From: Arthrobacter sp. zg-Y238
Lineage (GTDB): Bacteria > Actinomycetota > Actinomycetes > Actinomycetales > Micrococcaceae
Direction: 5' to 3'
Length of the DNA: 64,000 nucleotides
Assembly: GCF_024385525.1 (NCBI RefSeq)
Contig: NZ_JANFLU010000011.1
Span: forward strand, 372,001 to 436,000
The translations under genes were made by a program, and so were the position numbers. The first letter of the stretch is position 1, and each line of letters opens with the position of its first letter. Below the pieces are notes generated by a model, which saw only the letters and a program-made list of their open reading frames with translations, ran no database searches and was not told where the DNA came from. Positions 8,038 through 16,860 of this stretch are shown here, piece after piece.

Positions 8038-9126
8038 TCAGCGGGGGACAGCGTCCTTGTCATTGGCATACAGGACACCGATCTGCGCCCGTACGGTGTC
8101 AAAGAGCCGCATGGTCCGCAGGGAATCCGCCCAGGTCATGGTGGGGCTTTCCACCAGCCCCGCCTGGATGCACCGGGTCACCTCCCGCAGCTCGTACGCG
8201 TAGCCGTTGCCGACCTGCGGGAACCGCTCCACCCGGGCCTCTCCGTCATGCGGCACGATGGTCAGTTCCACCGGGTTATGCAGGGGTGAACCGGTGCGGA
8301 GCCAGCCCCTGGTGCCGGAAATGACCGCAGTCCGCGGGGAGGAGGAAACCAGTGACGAGGTCAGCTGTGCCAGGCCGCCGGACGCGTAGCCGAGCGTCAA
8401 AGCGTTCTGCGTGTCCACGCCGTCGGCGTTAATGCTGCCGACCGCGTGAACCGTCTCGGGGTAGCCGAGCGCACCCAGGGCAAAGGTGAGCGGATAGACG
8501 GTCAGGTCCAGCAGTGCTCCTCCGCCAGCCGCCGGATCCCAGAGCCTGCTGGCCGGGTCATACGCTGCCGGGAAACCCAGGTCTGCCTGCACCCAGTTGA
8601 TGTCCCCGAGTTCACCCGAGGCAATGAGTTCCCAGATCCGGTTGATGCAGGGCAGGAAACGGGTCCAGACCGCTTCCATGAGGAACAGGTTGCGGGACCG
8701 CGCCAGCTCGATCAGGTCCTCGGTTTCGCGGGCATTGATGGTCAGCGACTTTTCGCACAGCACGTGTTTGCCGGCCTCCAGCGCACGCCGGGCTATCCGA
8801 TAGTGCTGGGCGTGCGGGGAGGCGATGTAGACGACGTCCACTTCGGGATCGGCAAAGAGCCGGTCATAGCCCGAGACATCGTCGGCGTCGAAGTAGCTGC
8901 TGGCGAAGCCGAAGCGGGAGGCGAACTCCTCGGCCGTGGCCTGCCGGCGGGAACTGACCGCCTGGAGGACGGCATCCTCCAACCGGGCGATGTCTTCAGT
9001 GACACGCTCAGCGATATTTCCGGTGGCCACTACGCCCCAGCGCAGGGTGCGTCCCGTGGACTGGACGGGACTTGGAGCTCCCGGCTGGACACAGGGGGGT
9101 GTGGGTATGTGTTGAACGGCAGTCAT
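8038..9126 (-). CDS. Gfo/Idh/MocA family NAD(P)-dependent oxidoreductase
   Basis: 362 residues. An N-terminal Rossmann fold shows WGVVATGNIAERV at about residue 30. The family EK catalytic/nucleotide motif appears as LCEKSLTINA at about 120, and the C-terminal half is the expected dimerisation/substrate domain. Such enzymes oxidise or reduce cyclic polyols, sugars or dihydrodiols; the sequence recalls the trans-1,2-dihydrodiol/glucose-fructose oxidoreductase-like branch. It is downstream of the sugar ABC transporter on the same strand, but separated by about 200 nt and a hairpin, so shared function with the transporter is only possible. Confidence 0.9.
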   Translation of the reverse strand: MTAVQHIPTPPCVQPGAPSPVQSTGRTLRWGVVATGNIAERVTEDIARLEDAVLQAVSSRRQATAEEFASRFGFASSYFDADDVSGYDRLFADPEVDVVYIASPHAQHYRIARRALEAGKHVLCEKSLTINARETEDLIELARSRNLFLMEAVWTRFLPCINRIWELIASGELGDINWVQADLGFPAAYDPASRLWDPAAGGGALLDLTVYPLTFALGALGYPETVHAVGSINADGVDTQNALTLGYASGGLAQLTSSLVSSSPRTAVISGTRGWLRTGSPLHNPVELTIVPHDGEARVERFPQVGNGYAYELREVTRCIQAGLVESPTMTWADSLRTMRLFDTVRAQIGVLYANDKDAVPR

Positions 9127-9260
9127 GGTCCTCGTCTTCCGCGTCGTTGCAGGGAGTACCCCTACTCTATGGTTGCAGCCTGCCGGGGCCTAGGGGTGGA
9201 CTTCGAGTCCGTGCGGCTCCAAGTGCGGCAGCAGGGTGTGGAACGGGGTGGATCAGGTGT

Positions 9261-9301
9261 GGAACAGCCCGGGTTTCCGTGAAGGAAACCCGGGCTGTTC
9301 C
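9261..9301. terminator. 18-bp hairpin after the sugar-binding protein gene
   Basis: A perfect 18-bp stem (9261-9278 with 9284-9301) with a 5-nt loop lies 29 nt beyond the chvE-like stop on the minus strand. There is no T-run, so termination efficiency is uncertain; it may also protect the mRNA 3' end. Confidence 0.65.
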
Positions 9302-9329
9302 GCCCGAAGGGGCAGTTGCTGTGCAGGTA

Positions 9330-10412
9330 TTACTTGGTCAGCTCGGAGAGCGTGGGGTCATTCGCGTAGGCCTCGGCAGCGTTGGCCTTGGTGACGATGA
9401 CCGGCTCCAGCAGGTAGCTCTCGACTACCTTCTTGCCGTTGTCGTAGCTCTCGTCGTCATTGATTTCGACCTCTTCGCCGGCGCCCAGTGCCTTGACCAT
9501 GTCAATGCTCTGGTTCACCAGGTTACGGGTGTCCTTGTTGATGGTGGAGTACTGCTTGCCTTCCATGATCAGCTTGACGGATTCCACCTCGGAGTCCTGG
9601 CCGGTAATGACGGGCAGTGCCTTGCCGGCGCCGGTGACCGAGGTCAGGACGGCGCGGGCCAGGGTGTCGTTGGGGGAGAGGACGCCGTCCAGTTCCTGGG
9701 AGGCGTAGTTGCTGGAGAGCAGGGTGTCCATGCGCTTCTGGGCGTTCTCTGCCTTCCAGCCCTGGGTGACAGCCTGGTTGAACTCGGTCTGGCCGGAGCC
9801 GACTACGAGGTTTCCTGCTTCGATCTCCGGCTGGAGGATATCCATGGCGCCGTCGAAGAAGACCTGGGCATTGGCGTCATCCGGGGAACCGGCAAACAGC
9901 TCAATGTTGTACGGACCTTCGGGCTTCTTTTCCTTCAGCCCGTCCAGCAGGGCCTGGCCCTGCAGCTGGCCGACCTTGAAGTTGTCGTAGGCCACGTAGT
10001 AGTCAACGTTTTCGGTGTTGGTCAGCAGGCGGTCATAGGCGATGACGGTGATGCCGGCATCCTTGGCGTCCTGCAGCTGTGAGCCGAGCTGGCTGCCGTC
10101 GATGGCACCCACAATGAGGACCTCGACACCGTTGGTGATCATGGAGCTGATCTGGTTCTGCTGTTCGGACACGCCGCCGTTGGCGAACTGGACCTGGCCC
10201 TCGTAGCCGGCCTCCTTGAGGCCGTCGTTGAAGAGGGTCTCGGCGAGCACCCAGTTTTCCGAGGTTTTCTGCGGCAGGGCGACGCCGATGGCTGCCCCGT
10301 CCTCGAAGCCTTCTTCGGCTCCGGAAGCGGTTTCTTCGGTGCGGCCGCAGGCGGACAGCGACAATGCTGCCACCGTTGCCGCAACGGCGAAGGATTTTGC
10401 GAATTTACGCAT
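9330..10412 (-). CDS. chvE: ChvE-type multiple-sugar-binding lipoprotein
   Basis: 360 residues from the ATG at 10412; an in-frame upstream ATG would add an unlikely leader. A signal peptide ends in a lipobox (SLSACGR), so the mature protein is a membrane-anchored lipoprotein. The periplasmic-binding fold matches ChvE/GguABC sugar receptors: GVALPQKTSENW, GVEVLIVGAIDGSQLG, GITVIAYDRLL, and late VLSPNDTLARAVL and VITGQDSEV. It probably captures monosaccharides (galactose, glucose, arabinose or xylose type) and passes them to the permease encoded upstream. It is last in the mmsA-mmsB-chvE operon. Confidence 0.9.
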   Translation of the reverse strand: MRKFAKSFAVAATVAALSLSACGRTEETASGAEEGFEDGAAIGVALPQKTSENWVLAETLFNDGLKEAGYEGQVQFANGGVSEQQNQISSMITNGVEVLIVGAIDGSQLGSQLQDAKDAGITVIAYDRLLTNTENVDYYVAYDNFKVGQLQGQALLDGLKEKKPEGPYNIELFAGSPDDANAQVFFDGAMDILQPEIEAGNLVVGSGQTEFNQAVTQGWKAENAQKRMDTLLSSNYASQELDGVLSPNDTLARAVLTSVTGAGKALPVITGQDSEVESVKLIMEGKQYSTINKDTRNLVNQSIDMVKALGAGEEVEINDDESYDNGKKVVESYLLEPVIVTKANAAEAYANDPTLSELTK

Positions 10413-10467
10413 GGTGTTCTCTTTCTTGATAGCGGTGCTGGAAATAGAGCGGAGTAAGTAGTGCGGT

Positions 10468-11760
10468 CTAGGCGTCGGTGGCAATGACAGTCTTGGTGCC
10501 CGTGGGCATTTCCGGGGTGGCGTCGACGACGGCGGGGGCCGGCTTGGGCTTGTTGCCGCCGAAGTTGCGCATCAGCAGCCCGGTGATGGAGGGCTTGCCC
10601 TGGGTCTTGTTGTAGACGTCCAGTGCGACGGCGAGCAGCAGGACCAGGCCCTTGATCATGGAGGTGGTGTCCGCGCCCACGCCGAGCAGCTGCAGGCCGT
10701 TGTTCAGGACGGCCATGACCAGGCCGCCCACGATGGAACCGACTACGGTTCCGACGCCGCCGGAAACGGCCGCTCCGCCGATGAAGACGGCGGCAATGGC
10801 GTCAAGTTCCCAGTTGGTGCCGTCAAACGGACCGGAGGCGGTGGAGCGGGCAACGAAGATCATGCCGGCCAAGGCGGCCAGAATCGACATGTTCATCATG
10901 ACCATGAAGTTGACCTTCTTGCCCTGCACGCCGGAGAGCTCCGCAGCGTGCCGGTTGCCGCCCACCGCGTAGACGTGGCGGCCAAGGATGGTCTTGTTGG
11001 AGACGAACCCGTAGAAGAGGACCAGGACGCCCAGGATGATGCCCGAGACCGGGAAGGACGTGCCGGGACGGCCCGTGGCGAAGAGGTACGTGGCGTAGAG
11101 GATGACCGCGCAGAGCAGGCCGATCTTAACCACCGGAACCCAGGCAGGCGGGTTGGCGGTGCCGAGCTTGGCGTTGCGGGAACGCTTGCGCATTTCGCCG
11201 TAGATCACTGCGGCGCAGAGGATCAGGCCCAGCAGCAGGGTCAGGTTGTTGTAACCCGGGATCGGGCCGCCCTCGGGCAGATAGCCGGCGCCGATGAACT
11301 GGAATTCGGAGGGGACCGGAACGGTGTTGGACTTGCCCACCCACTGGTTGGCCCCGCGGAAGATCAGCATGCCTGCCAGTGTCACGATGAACGCCGGGAT
11401 TCCGACGTACGCCACCCACAGGCCCTGCCAGGCGCCGATTGCCGCGCCCACCAGCAGGCCCAGGAGTATGCCCGCGTACCAGGGCAGGCCCCAGTCCCGC
11501 ATGGCCATCGCTACGACGATGCCCGAGAACGCGGCGACGGATCCCACCGAGAGGTCGATGTGGCCGGCAATAATCACGAAGACCATGCCCACCGCCAGGA
11601 TCAGGATGTAGGAGTTGCCGTTGAACAGGTTGATCATGTTCGTGGGCGTCAGGGTCTTGCCCCCGGTGAGGACCTGGAACAGGCCGACCAGGATGGCCAA
11701 GGCGAAGATCATCCCGAATTGGCGGCCGTTGCCGCCCAGGAGTTGCTTGATGGCGTTCAT
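10468..11760 (-). CDS. mmsB: MmsB/GguB-type sugar ABC transporter permease
   Basis: 430 residues with about ten membrane segments. Family landmarks include [15 protein letters not shown] (about residue 66), [22 protein letters not shown] and the cytoplasmic coupling region [14 protein letters not shown] (about 268), which docks the ATPase. The partly soluble stretch about residues 150-215 is typical of the multiple-monosaccharide branch and makes it longer than RbsC. The start overlaps the ATPase stop by four bases (ATGA), so translation is coupled. It forms the channel through which the ChvE-type protein delivers sugar. Confidence 0.92.
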   Translation of the reverse strand: MNAIKQLLGGNGRQFGMIFALAILVGLFQVLTGGKTLTPTNMINLFNGNSYILILAVGMVFVIIAGHIDLSVGSVAAFSGIVVAMAMRDWGLPWYAGILLGLLVGAAIGAWQGLWVAYVGIPAFIVTLAGMLIFRGANQWVGKSNTVPVPSEFQFIGAGYLPEGGPIPGYNNLTLLLGLILCAAVIYGEMRKRSRNAKLGTANPPAWVPVVKIGLLCAVILYATYLFATGRPGTSFPVSGIILGVLVLFYGFVSNKTILGRHVYAVGGNRHAAELSGVQGKKVNFMVMMNMSILAALAGMIFVARSTASGPFDGTNWELDAIAAVFIGGAAVSGGVGTVVGSIVGGLVMAVLNNGLQLLGVGADTTSMIKGLVLLLAVALDVYNKTQGKPSITGLLMRNFGGNKPKPAPAVVDATPEMPTGTKTVIATDA

Positions 11761-13328
11761 GAAAGTGTTCCTTGAGTGGCGTAGTCGGCGGGCTTCCGGG
11801 CGGGGGAGGTCATGAGCCTCATGAGGTTCTCCTGGTTGGCCTCCGCCTTGGAGACCTCGCCGGTGATCGCCCCTTCGAAGATGGTGTAGATGCGGTCCGA
11901 GAGGCCCAGGAGCTCGGGGAGCTCAGAGGAAATCACGATGACTCCCTTGCCCTGGTTCGCGAGCTGCTGGATGATTCCGTAGATTTCGTACTTGGCGCCC
12001 ACATCGATGCCGCGGGTGGGTTCGTCCAGGATCAGCAGGTCCGGGTCGGTGAACATCCACTTGGCCAGGACAACCTTCTGCTGGTTGCCGCCGGAGAGCT
12101 TGGAAACGCCCTCATCGACGGTGGGTGCCTTGGTGCGCAGGCTCTTGCGGTATTCCTCCGCGTGGCGGAACTCGGCGTCGTTGTCGACAACCAGGCCCCG
12201 GGTGATCTTCTTAAGGTCAGCTGAAACCGTGGTGGCCTTGATGTCGTCCAGGAGGTTCAGGCCCAGGGTCTTGCGGTCTTCGGTGACGTAGGCCAGGCCA
12301 TGGTTAATGGCGGAGTGCACCGTCTTGAGGGTGATCTCCTTGCCGTCCTTGATGATCTGGCCGGAGATGAAGTTGCCGTAGGAGCGGCCGAAAACGGAAC
12401 GGGCCAGCTCGGTGCGCCCGGCGCCCATCAGCCCGGCAAATCCGACAATCTCGCCGCGCTTCACGTGGAAGTCCGCACCCTTGCAGACCAGGCGGTCCGC
12501 GACGGAGGGGTGGCCCACGGTCCAACCGCGGACCTCGAAGAACGTTTCACCGATCTTCGGGGTGTGGTCCGGGAACCGGGATTCCAGGGAACGTCCAACC
12601 ATGCCGCGGATGATGCGGTCTTCGTCCGCGCCTTCGGCGGCGACGTCGATCGTCTCTACGGAGCGGCCGTCGCGGATGATGGTGATGGAATCCGCGATCT
12701 GCTCAATCTCGTTGAGCTTGTGCGAGATCATGATGCAGGAGATGCCTTTGTCCCGCAGGCCGGACATCAGGCCCAGCAGGTGCTGGGAATCGGTCTCGTT
12801 GAGCGCGGCGGTGGGCTCGTCGAGGATCAGCAGCTGCACTCGCTTGTTCAGTGCCTTGGCGATCTCCACCAGCTGCTGCTTGCCCACACCCAGATCCTTG
12901 ATGGGCGTGGTGGGGTCTTCGTTGAGTCCCACCCGTTCCATGAGGTCCAGGGTGTCGAAGTTGACCTTGTCCCAGTCGATGACGCCGAACCGGGTGGGTT
13001 CGTTGCCCAGGAATATGTTCTCGGCAATGGAGAGTTCGGGAATCAGTGCCAGTTCCTGGTGGATGATGACAATTCCGGCGGCCTCGCTGGACCGGATGTC
13101 CCGGAACTGGACGGGCCTGCCTTGGAAGACGATTTCTCCGGTGTAGGTGCCGTGGGGGTAGACCCCGGAGAGGACCTTCATCAGCGTGGACTTTCCGGCG
13201 CCGTTTTCTCCGCAGATGGCGTGGATTTCGCCGGCCCGGACGTTCAGGGCCACATCCGCGAGGGCCTTGACGCCGGGGAACTCCTTGGTGATGGAGTGCA
13301 TTTCCAGAATGAATGGACTAGCCGACAT
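11757..13328 (-). CDS. mmsA: MmsA/GguA-type sugar ABC transporter ATP-binding protein (two ATPase domains)
   Basis: 523 residues with two fused nucleotide-binding domains. The first has a full Walker A (GENGAGKST, about 40), a signature region near [16 protein letters not shown] and Walker [12 protein letters not shown]. In the second the Walker A is degenerate ([10 protein letters not shown]), as usual in this family, with signature [11 protein letters not shown] and Walker [13 protein letters not shown]. It powers monosaccharide import and is the first gene of the operon. Its 210-nt leader contains a 17-bp motif shared with the ROK regulator's own upstream region. Confidence 0.93.
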   Translation of the reverse strand: MSASPFILEMHSITKEFPGVKALADVALNVRAGEIHAICGENGAGKSTLMKVLSGVYPHGTYTGEIVFQGRPVQFRDIRSSEAAGIVIIHQELALIPELSIAENIFLGNEPTRFGVIDWDKVNFDTLDLMERVGLNEDPTTPIKDLGVGKQQLVEIAKALNKRVQLLILDEPTAALNETDSQHLLGLMSGLRDKGISCIMISHKLNEIEQIADSITIIRDGRSVETIDVAAEGADEDRIIRGMVGRSLESRFPDHTPKIGETFFEVRGWTVGHPSVADRLVCKGADFHVKRGEIVGFAGLMGAGRTELARSVFGRSYGNFISGQIIKDGKEITLKTVHSAINHGLAYVTEDRKTLGLNLLDDIKATTVSADLKKITRGLVVDNDAEFRHAEEYRKSLRTKAPTVDEGVSKLSGGNQQKVVLAKWMFTDPDLLILDEPTRGIDVGAKYEIYGIIQQLANQGKGVIVISSELPELLGLSDRIYTIFEGAITGEVSKAEANQENLMRLMTSPARKPADYATQGTLS

Positions 13329-13482
13329 GCGTTTTGTCCCTGCCGTGGTGGCAGGGAGCGCGCCGCGCGCCTACTGCCGGAGCTGCTTCTGCTCGCATGA
13401 GTGCCTCCGTGTGACCTCTTTGTCGTGATACGGCCCACAGAGTGGGCCGGTAAGGAAGTTACCACGGTCACAGGCACTGCCG

Positions 13483-13499
13483 TCAAGTCTTGAACACAA
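13483..13499 (-). promoter_or_regulatory. Proposed ROK operator upstream of the sugar ABC operon
   Basis: TCAAG-N3-TGAACACAA (plus-strand reading) matches all 14 fixed bases of a motif before the ROK gene at 14787-14803. On the minus strand its end forms TTGACG, a possible -35 followed 19 nt later by TAACTT, so a bound repressor could block the mmsA promoter. Assignment to the neighbouring ROK protein is inference. Confidence 0.5.
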
Positions 13500-13540
13500 C
13501 AACCGCTGTTTCGGGTAGTTTTTGATTCGCCCGGCAAGTA

Positions 13541-14755
13541 CTAGGCTGCCGCGGCCCCCTGTTCCTGGAGGACGAGTGCGGCTGCGCCCAGGGCTTCGGC
13601 GCGGTCCCCGAGGGAGGACATAAGCACGGTGGAGGTTTCGCCGACCAGGGGAACGGCATGCCGCAGCAGGCCGCGGCGGATCGGGTCCAGGAACGTGTCC
13701 CCGAGATCGGTCAGCGAACCGCCGATGATGATGAGTTCCGGGTTCAGGGTATTCGCGAGGTTGGCGGCGGCGCGGCCGACTGCAGCGCCGGCGTCGTCAA
13801 TGACGCGCAGGGTGGCCGGGTCCTTTCCGGCGGCGCGCGAAAGGATGTCCGCGGTGGTGACGGGGCCCTTGGAGGCGCGGCTCAGCAGCTCGATCATGAT
13901 GGAGGTCGACGCTATGGTTTCCAGGCAGCCGCGGTTGCCGCAGCGGCAGATCAGCCCCTGGTCGAAGATGGTGGCGTGTCCGATCTCCCCGGTGATGCCG
14001 ACATTCCCGTAGTAGAGCGAACCGTTGATGACCAGCCCGGCACCGATGCCGGAGGCAACCTTGATGAAGATCAGGTTTTCGCTGCAGCCGTGCGGCCCCC
14101 AGGTGACTTCCGCCAGCGCCCCGAGGTTGGCGTCGTTGTCGATGTAGACCGGGACACCCAGCCGGTCGGCGAGGTCTTCGCGCATATTGATTCCCACCCA
14201 TTCGGGAAGGATCGCGCCCTGGACCACAGTGCCCGTGCGCCGGTCAATGGGGCCGGGGATGCCGACGCCGGCGCCCAGGACGGCACTGCGGTCCGCCCCC
14301 TGCCGGCGCAGCAGCCGGGCCAGCAGGGCCGCAGCGGCATCCATGCCCTCTGCTGCGGAGTGGCCCAGCGGAAGCTGGATGGACTCTTCCTGGAGGATCC
14401 GGTGGCCGAGCGAGGCCAGGATCACCCTGACGTGCCGGCGTCCAATGTCGATGCCGGCAGCGACGGCTCCGGACTCGTTGAGCCGCACCGAAAGTGCCCT
14501 GCGCCCGGAGCTGGTGGTGGGCTCGGTGATAACGAGCTGACGCTCGCTCATATCACCCACGATGTTGGACACAGTGGCGCGGGACAATCCCGTCTGGCGC
14601 GAAAGTCCCGCCTGCGTCAACGGCCCCGAGGCCAGGAGGGCCTGGACAATGCGCTGCCGGTTGCGTTCACGAAGGGCGCTCTGCGAGCCCGGCTTGGATG
14701 GGGTGGTTCCCGGTGTACGGGTGGTCCTCAACGTCGAGGATGGATCGGCTGGCAT
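13541..14755 (-). CDS. ROK-family transcriptional regulator (NagC/XylR type)
   Basis: 404 residues. A winged helix-turn-helix is at about residues 30-80 (RIVQALLASGPLTQAGLSRQTGLS, ATVSNIVGDM). The ROK sugar-kinase-like fold follows: GIDIGRRHVRVILASLG, DNDANLGALAEV and the zinc-binding CRCGNRGCLE with its upstream GEIGHA histidine. Such proteins repress sugar operons until a sugar or sugar phosphate binds. The gene lies directly upstream of the sugar ABC operon on the same strand and shares a 17-bp motif with it, so it is the likely local repressor and may also autoregulate. Confidence 0.9.
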   Translation of the reverse strand: MPADPSSTLRTTRTPGTTPSKPGSQSALRERNRQRIVQALLASGPLTQAGLSRQTGLSRATVSNIVGDMSERQLVITEPTTSSGRRALSVRLNESGAVAAGIDIGRRHVRVILASLGHRILQEESIQLPLGHSAAEGMDAAAALLARLLRRQGADRSAVLGAGVGIPGPIDRRTGTVVQGAILPEWVGINMREDLADRLGVPVYIDNDANLGALAEVTWGPHGCSENLIFIKVASGIGAGLVINGSLYYGNVGITGEIGHATIFDQGLICRCGNRGCLETIASTSIMIELLSRASKGPVTTADILSRAAGKDPATLRVIDDAGAAVGRAAANLANTLNPELIIIGGSLTDLGDTFLDPIRRGLLRHAVPLVGETSTVLMSSLGDRAEALGAAALVLQEQGAAAA

Positions 14756-14786
14756 TAGTTTAGCGTGCTACATCACACTCTTGCAG

Positions 14787-14803
14787 TCAAGAAGTGAACA
14801 CAA
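14787..14803 (-). promoter_or_regulatory. Proposed ROK autoregulatory operator
   Basis: This is the second copy of TCAAG-N3-TGAACACAA, beginning 32 nt upstream of the ROK start codon and ending 3 nt before the stop of the upstream carbonic-anhydrase gene. It has the same strand and internal spacing as the copy at 13483-13499. Confidence 0.5.
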
Positions 14804-14805
14804 GC

Positions 14806-15333
14806 CTAGGGCTGCGACGCTACGGCAGCCCGGTGGTCAGCGGCCGTCTGCCGGTAGTTTTCCGCGTTCGCCTTCACCCCGGCGACCTCCTCGTCAGTGA
14901 GGGTCCGGCGGACCTTTGCCGGCATGCCGGCCACCAGCGAACGGGGCGGGACCACGGTGCCTTCAAGGACCAGGGCACCGGCGGCCACGAGGGAGCCGGC
15001 ACCGATTACGGCACCGTTCATAATCGTGGCGCTCATGCCGATCAGGCAGTCGTCCTCGACCGTGCAGCCGTGCACCACGGCATTGTGGCCGATGCTCACC
15101 CGGTCGCCCACCGACGTCGGGAAGCCCGGGTCCGCATGCAGGACCACGTTGTCCTGGAGGTTGGTCCCGGCCCCCACGCGGATGCTGTTGGAATCACCGC
15201 GGACGCATGCGCCGTAGAAGGCGCTGGAGTCCGCTGCCATGGTGACGTCGCCAATGAGCGAAGCGGTGGGAGCGAGGAAGACAGTGGGATCGACCGCGGG
15301 GGTCTTGCCCCGGAATTCAATGATGTGTGCCAT
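14806..15333 (-). CDS. Gamma-carbonic anhydrase-like hexapeptide-repeat protein
   Basis: 175 residues forming a left-handed beta-helix of hexapeptide repeats (IGDVTM, VRVGAG and VVIGAG-type turns). The three zinc histidines typical of gamma-carbonic anhydrases are visible: one in VVLHAD (about residue 67) and two in GHNAVVHG (about 84-89). It could hydrate CO2; many family members (YrdA/PaaY-like) have weak or unknown activity. The C terminus is a helical tail (EEVAGVKANAENYRQTA). It follows purU on the same strand with a 63-nt gap and may be cotranscribed. Confidence 0.88.
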   Translation of the reverse strand: MAHIIEFRGKTPAVDPTVFLAPTASLIGDVTMAADSSAFYGACVRGDSNSIRVGAGTNLQDNVVLHADPGFPTSVGDRVSIGHNAVVHGCTVEDDCLIGMSATIMNGAVIGAGSLVAAGALVLEGTVVPPRSLVAGMPAKVRRTLTDEEVAGVKANAENYRQTAADHRAAVASQP

Positions 15334-15396
15334 GGAACCCAGCGTAGCGCCGGCCGGATACCCGTTAGCGGAGGCAGCGCCCGTAGAAGGAACGGC

Positions 15397-16275
15397 CTAG
15401 CTGAAGACGATGGTCCGCCGGCCGTCCAGCAGGACCCGGTGCTCGGCATGCCATTGCACCGCCTTGGACAGCGCCCGCCCCTCGACGTCGCTGCCCAGGG
15501 CCGCGAGCTGGGCAGCAGACCGGGCATGGTCCACCCGGATGACTTCCTGTTCGATGATGGGACCTTCGTCCAGGTCCGACGTTACGTAATGCGCCGTGGC
15601 ACCGATCAGCTTCACTCCCCGGGCATGCGCCTGGTGGTAGGGCCGCGCTCCCTTGAAGGAGGGCAGGAAGGAATGATGGATGTTGATGGCCCGCCCGGAC
15701 AGATCGCGGCAGAGGTCGTTGCTCAGGATCTGCATGTAGCGGGCGAGGACCACCAGCTCAATGTCCAGCTCGGCCATTAGGGCGCGCAGCCGGTCCTCCG
15801 CCTGGTCCTTCGTGTCCGGGGCGACGGGGATGTGGTGGAACGGCACACCGTAGAAATCGGCGAGGGGCTCCAGCTCGCGGTGGTTGGAGACAATGGCCGG
15901 GATGTCAATCGGCAGCGTCCCCGCGCGCTGCCGGAACAGCAGGTCATTGAGGCAGCGGCCGGACTTGGACGCCATGATCAGGGTGCGGGTCCGGCGGCCG
16001 GCGCGGTGCAGCTCCCAGGACATGGCAAATGCGGAGGCCGTTGCGGCGAGTTCCGTATGGACCTGCTCGTAGGAACGCGGGGAAGTGAAGTCCACGCGCA
16101 TAAAGAAGGAGCCGGTTTCCGGACTGCCGAACTGCGCCGACTCGGTGATGTTGCCTTCGGCTGCCACCAGGGAAGCGCTGACGGCATGGACAATGCCGGG
16201 ACGGTCGGGGCAGGACAACGTCAGGGTGAAGGCGTTGGCGGCGGGGGCGTCGGGAGAGGAAATCATGGCGGTCAC
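15397..16275 (-). CDS. purU: Formyltetrahydrofolate deformylase
   Basis: 292 residues from GTG 16275; an ATG at 16266 is the alternative. It splits 10-formyl-THF into formate and THF, balancing one-carbon pools. An N-terminal ACT domain is seen (FTLTLSCPDRPGIVHAVSASL, about 15-35), then the formyltransferase fold with AIVSNHRELEPLADFYGVPFHHIP, the catalytic region INIHHSFLPSFKGA (Asn-His) and GATAHYVTSDLDEGPII with the catalytic Asp. GTG 16275 is preferred because TAACCT on the minus strand (16288-16283) lies 7 nt upstream, a leaderless arrangement seen repeatedly here. Confidence 0.93.
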   Translation of the reverse strand: MTAMISSPDAPAANAFTLTLSCPDRPGIVHAVSASLVAAEGNITESAQFGSPETGSFFMRVDFTSPRSYEQVHTELAATASAFAMSWELHRAGRRTRTLIMASKSGRCLNDLLFRQRAGTLPIDIPAIVSNHRELEPLADFYGVPFHHIPVAPDTKDQAEDRLRALMAELDIELVVLARYMQILSNDLCRDLSGRAINIHHSFLPSFKGARPYHQAHARGVKLIGATAHYVTSDLDEGPIIEQEVIRVDHARSAAQLAALGSDVEGRALSKAVQWHAEHRVLLDGRRTIVFS

Positions 16276-16320
16276 CCTTGCTAGGTTACCGGTTTCAGCG
16301 CCCTGACCTAGGGTGGGCAC

Positions 16321-16860
16321 ATGGATGTGATGTTCCTTCCGTTTTCTGACAAGGATGAGGGAGAGCTCGTACGTTTCCTCACTACCAACAGCTTTCCGTA
16401 CCACCGGATCAAGGCGCCTTCCGAGGGGCTGGTGCGGCGCCTCCTGATCGAGGGGCGGTTCGACGGCGACGGCGTGAGCACCTTCTGGGTGTTCGGCGAC
16501 AACCACCGCATGGGTCTGGTCATCCTGGAGGAGCTGGGCACGAGTACGCCGGTGCTGGACCTGCGCCTGGTGGAGAAGTTCCGCGGCCGGGGCAACGGCG
16601 TCCCGGTGTTGAAATCCCTTACCGGCATGGTGTTCGACGACTACCCCGAAGCGCACCGCTTTGCGGGCCGTACGCGGGAGGACAACATCGCCATGCGCAA
16701 GACCCTGCTGCGTTCAGGCTTCGTGAAGGAAGCGCATCACCGAGAGGACTGGCCGCTGGAAGACGGACACAGGGTTGCCACGGTGGTTTACGCCATCCTG
16801 CGGCGTGACTGGGAGAAGGGCACGGTTACGCCCGTCAACTGGGAAGAGGTGCTTTCGTAG
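16321..16860 (+). CDS. GNAT-family N-acetyltransferase
   Basis: 179 residues. The acetyl-CoA-binding loop appears as VEKFRGRGNGVPVLKSL (about residues 86-102), and a GNAT-like DNIAMRKTLLRSGFVKEA segment follows at about 123-140. The acceptor substrate is unknown. TAGGGT at 16309-16314 lies 6 nt before the ATG, so the mRNA is probably leaderless, divergent from purU. The last 26 bases overlap the 3' end of the convergent flavoprotein gene. Confidence 0.87.
   Translation: MDVMFLPFSDKDEGELVRFLTTNSFPYHRIKAPSEGLVRRLLIEGRFDGDGVSTFWVFGDNHRMGLVILEELGTSTPVLDLRLVEKFRGRGNGVPVLKSLTGMVFDDYPEAHRFAGRTREDNIAMRKTLLRSGFVKEAHHREDWPLEDGHRVATVVYAILRRDWEKGTVTPVNWEEVLS

Noticed and set aside
8038-10412. Gfo/Idh/MocA oxidoreductase as a member of the sugar ABC operon
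   Set aside because: A 200-nt gap and an 18-bp hairpin separate it from the binding-protein gene, so co-transcription is not supported by the sequence.
13329-13540. A riboswitch or attenuator in the 210-nt mmsA leader
   Set aside because: I find no conserved aptamer blocks or T-tailed hairpin; only the shared 17-bp motif stands out.
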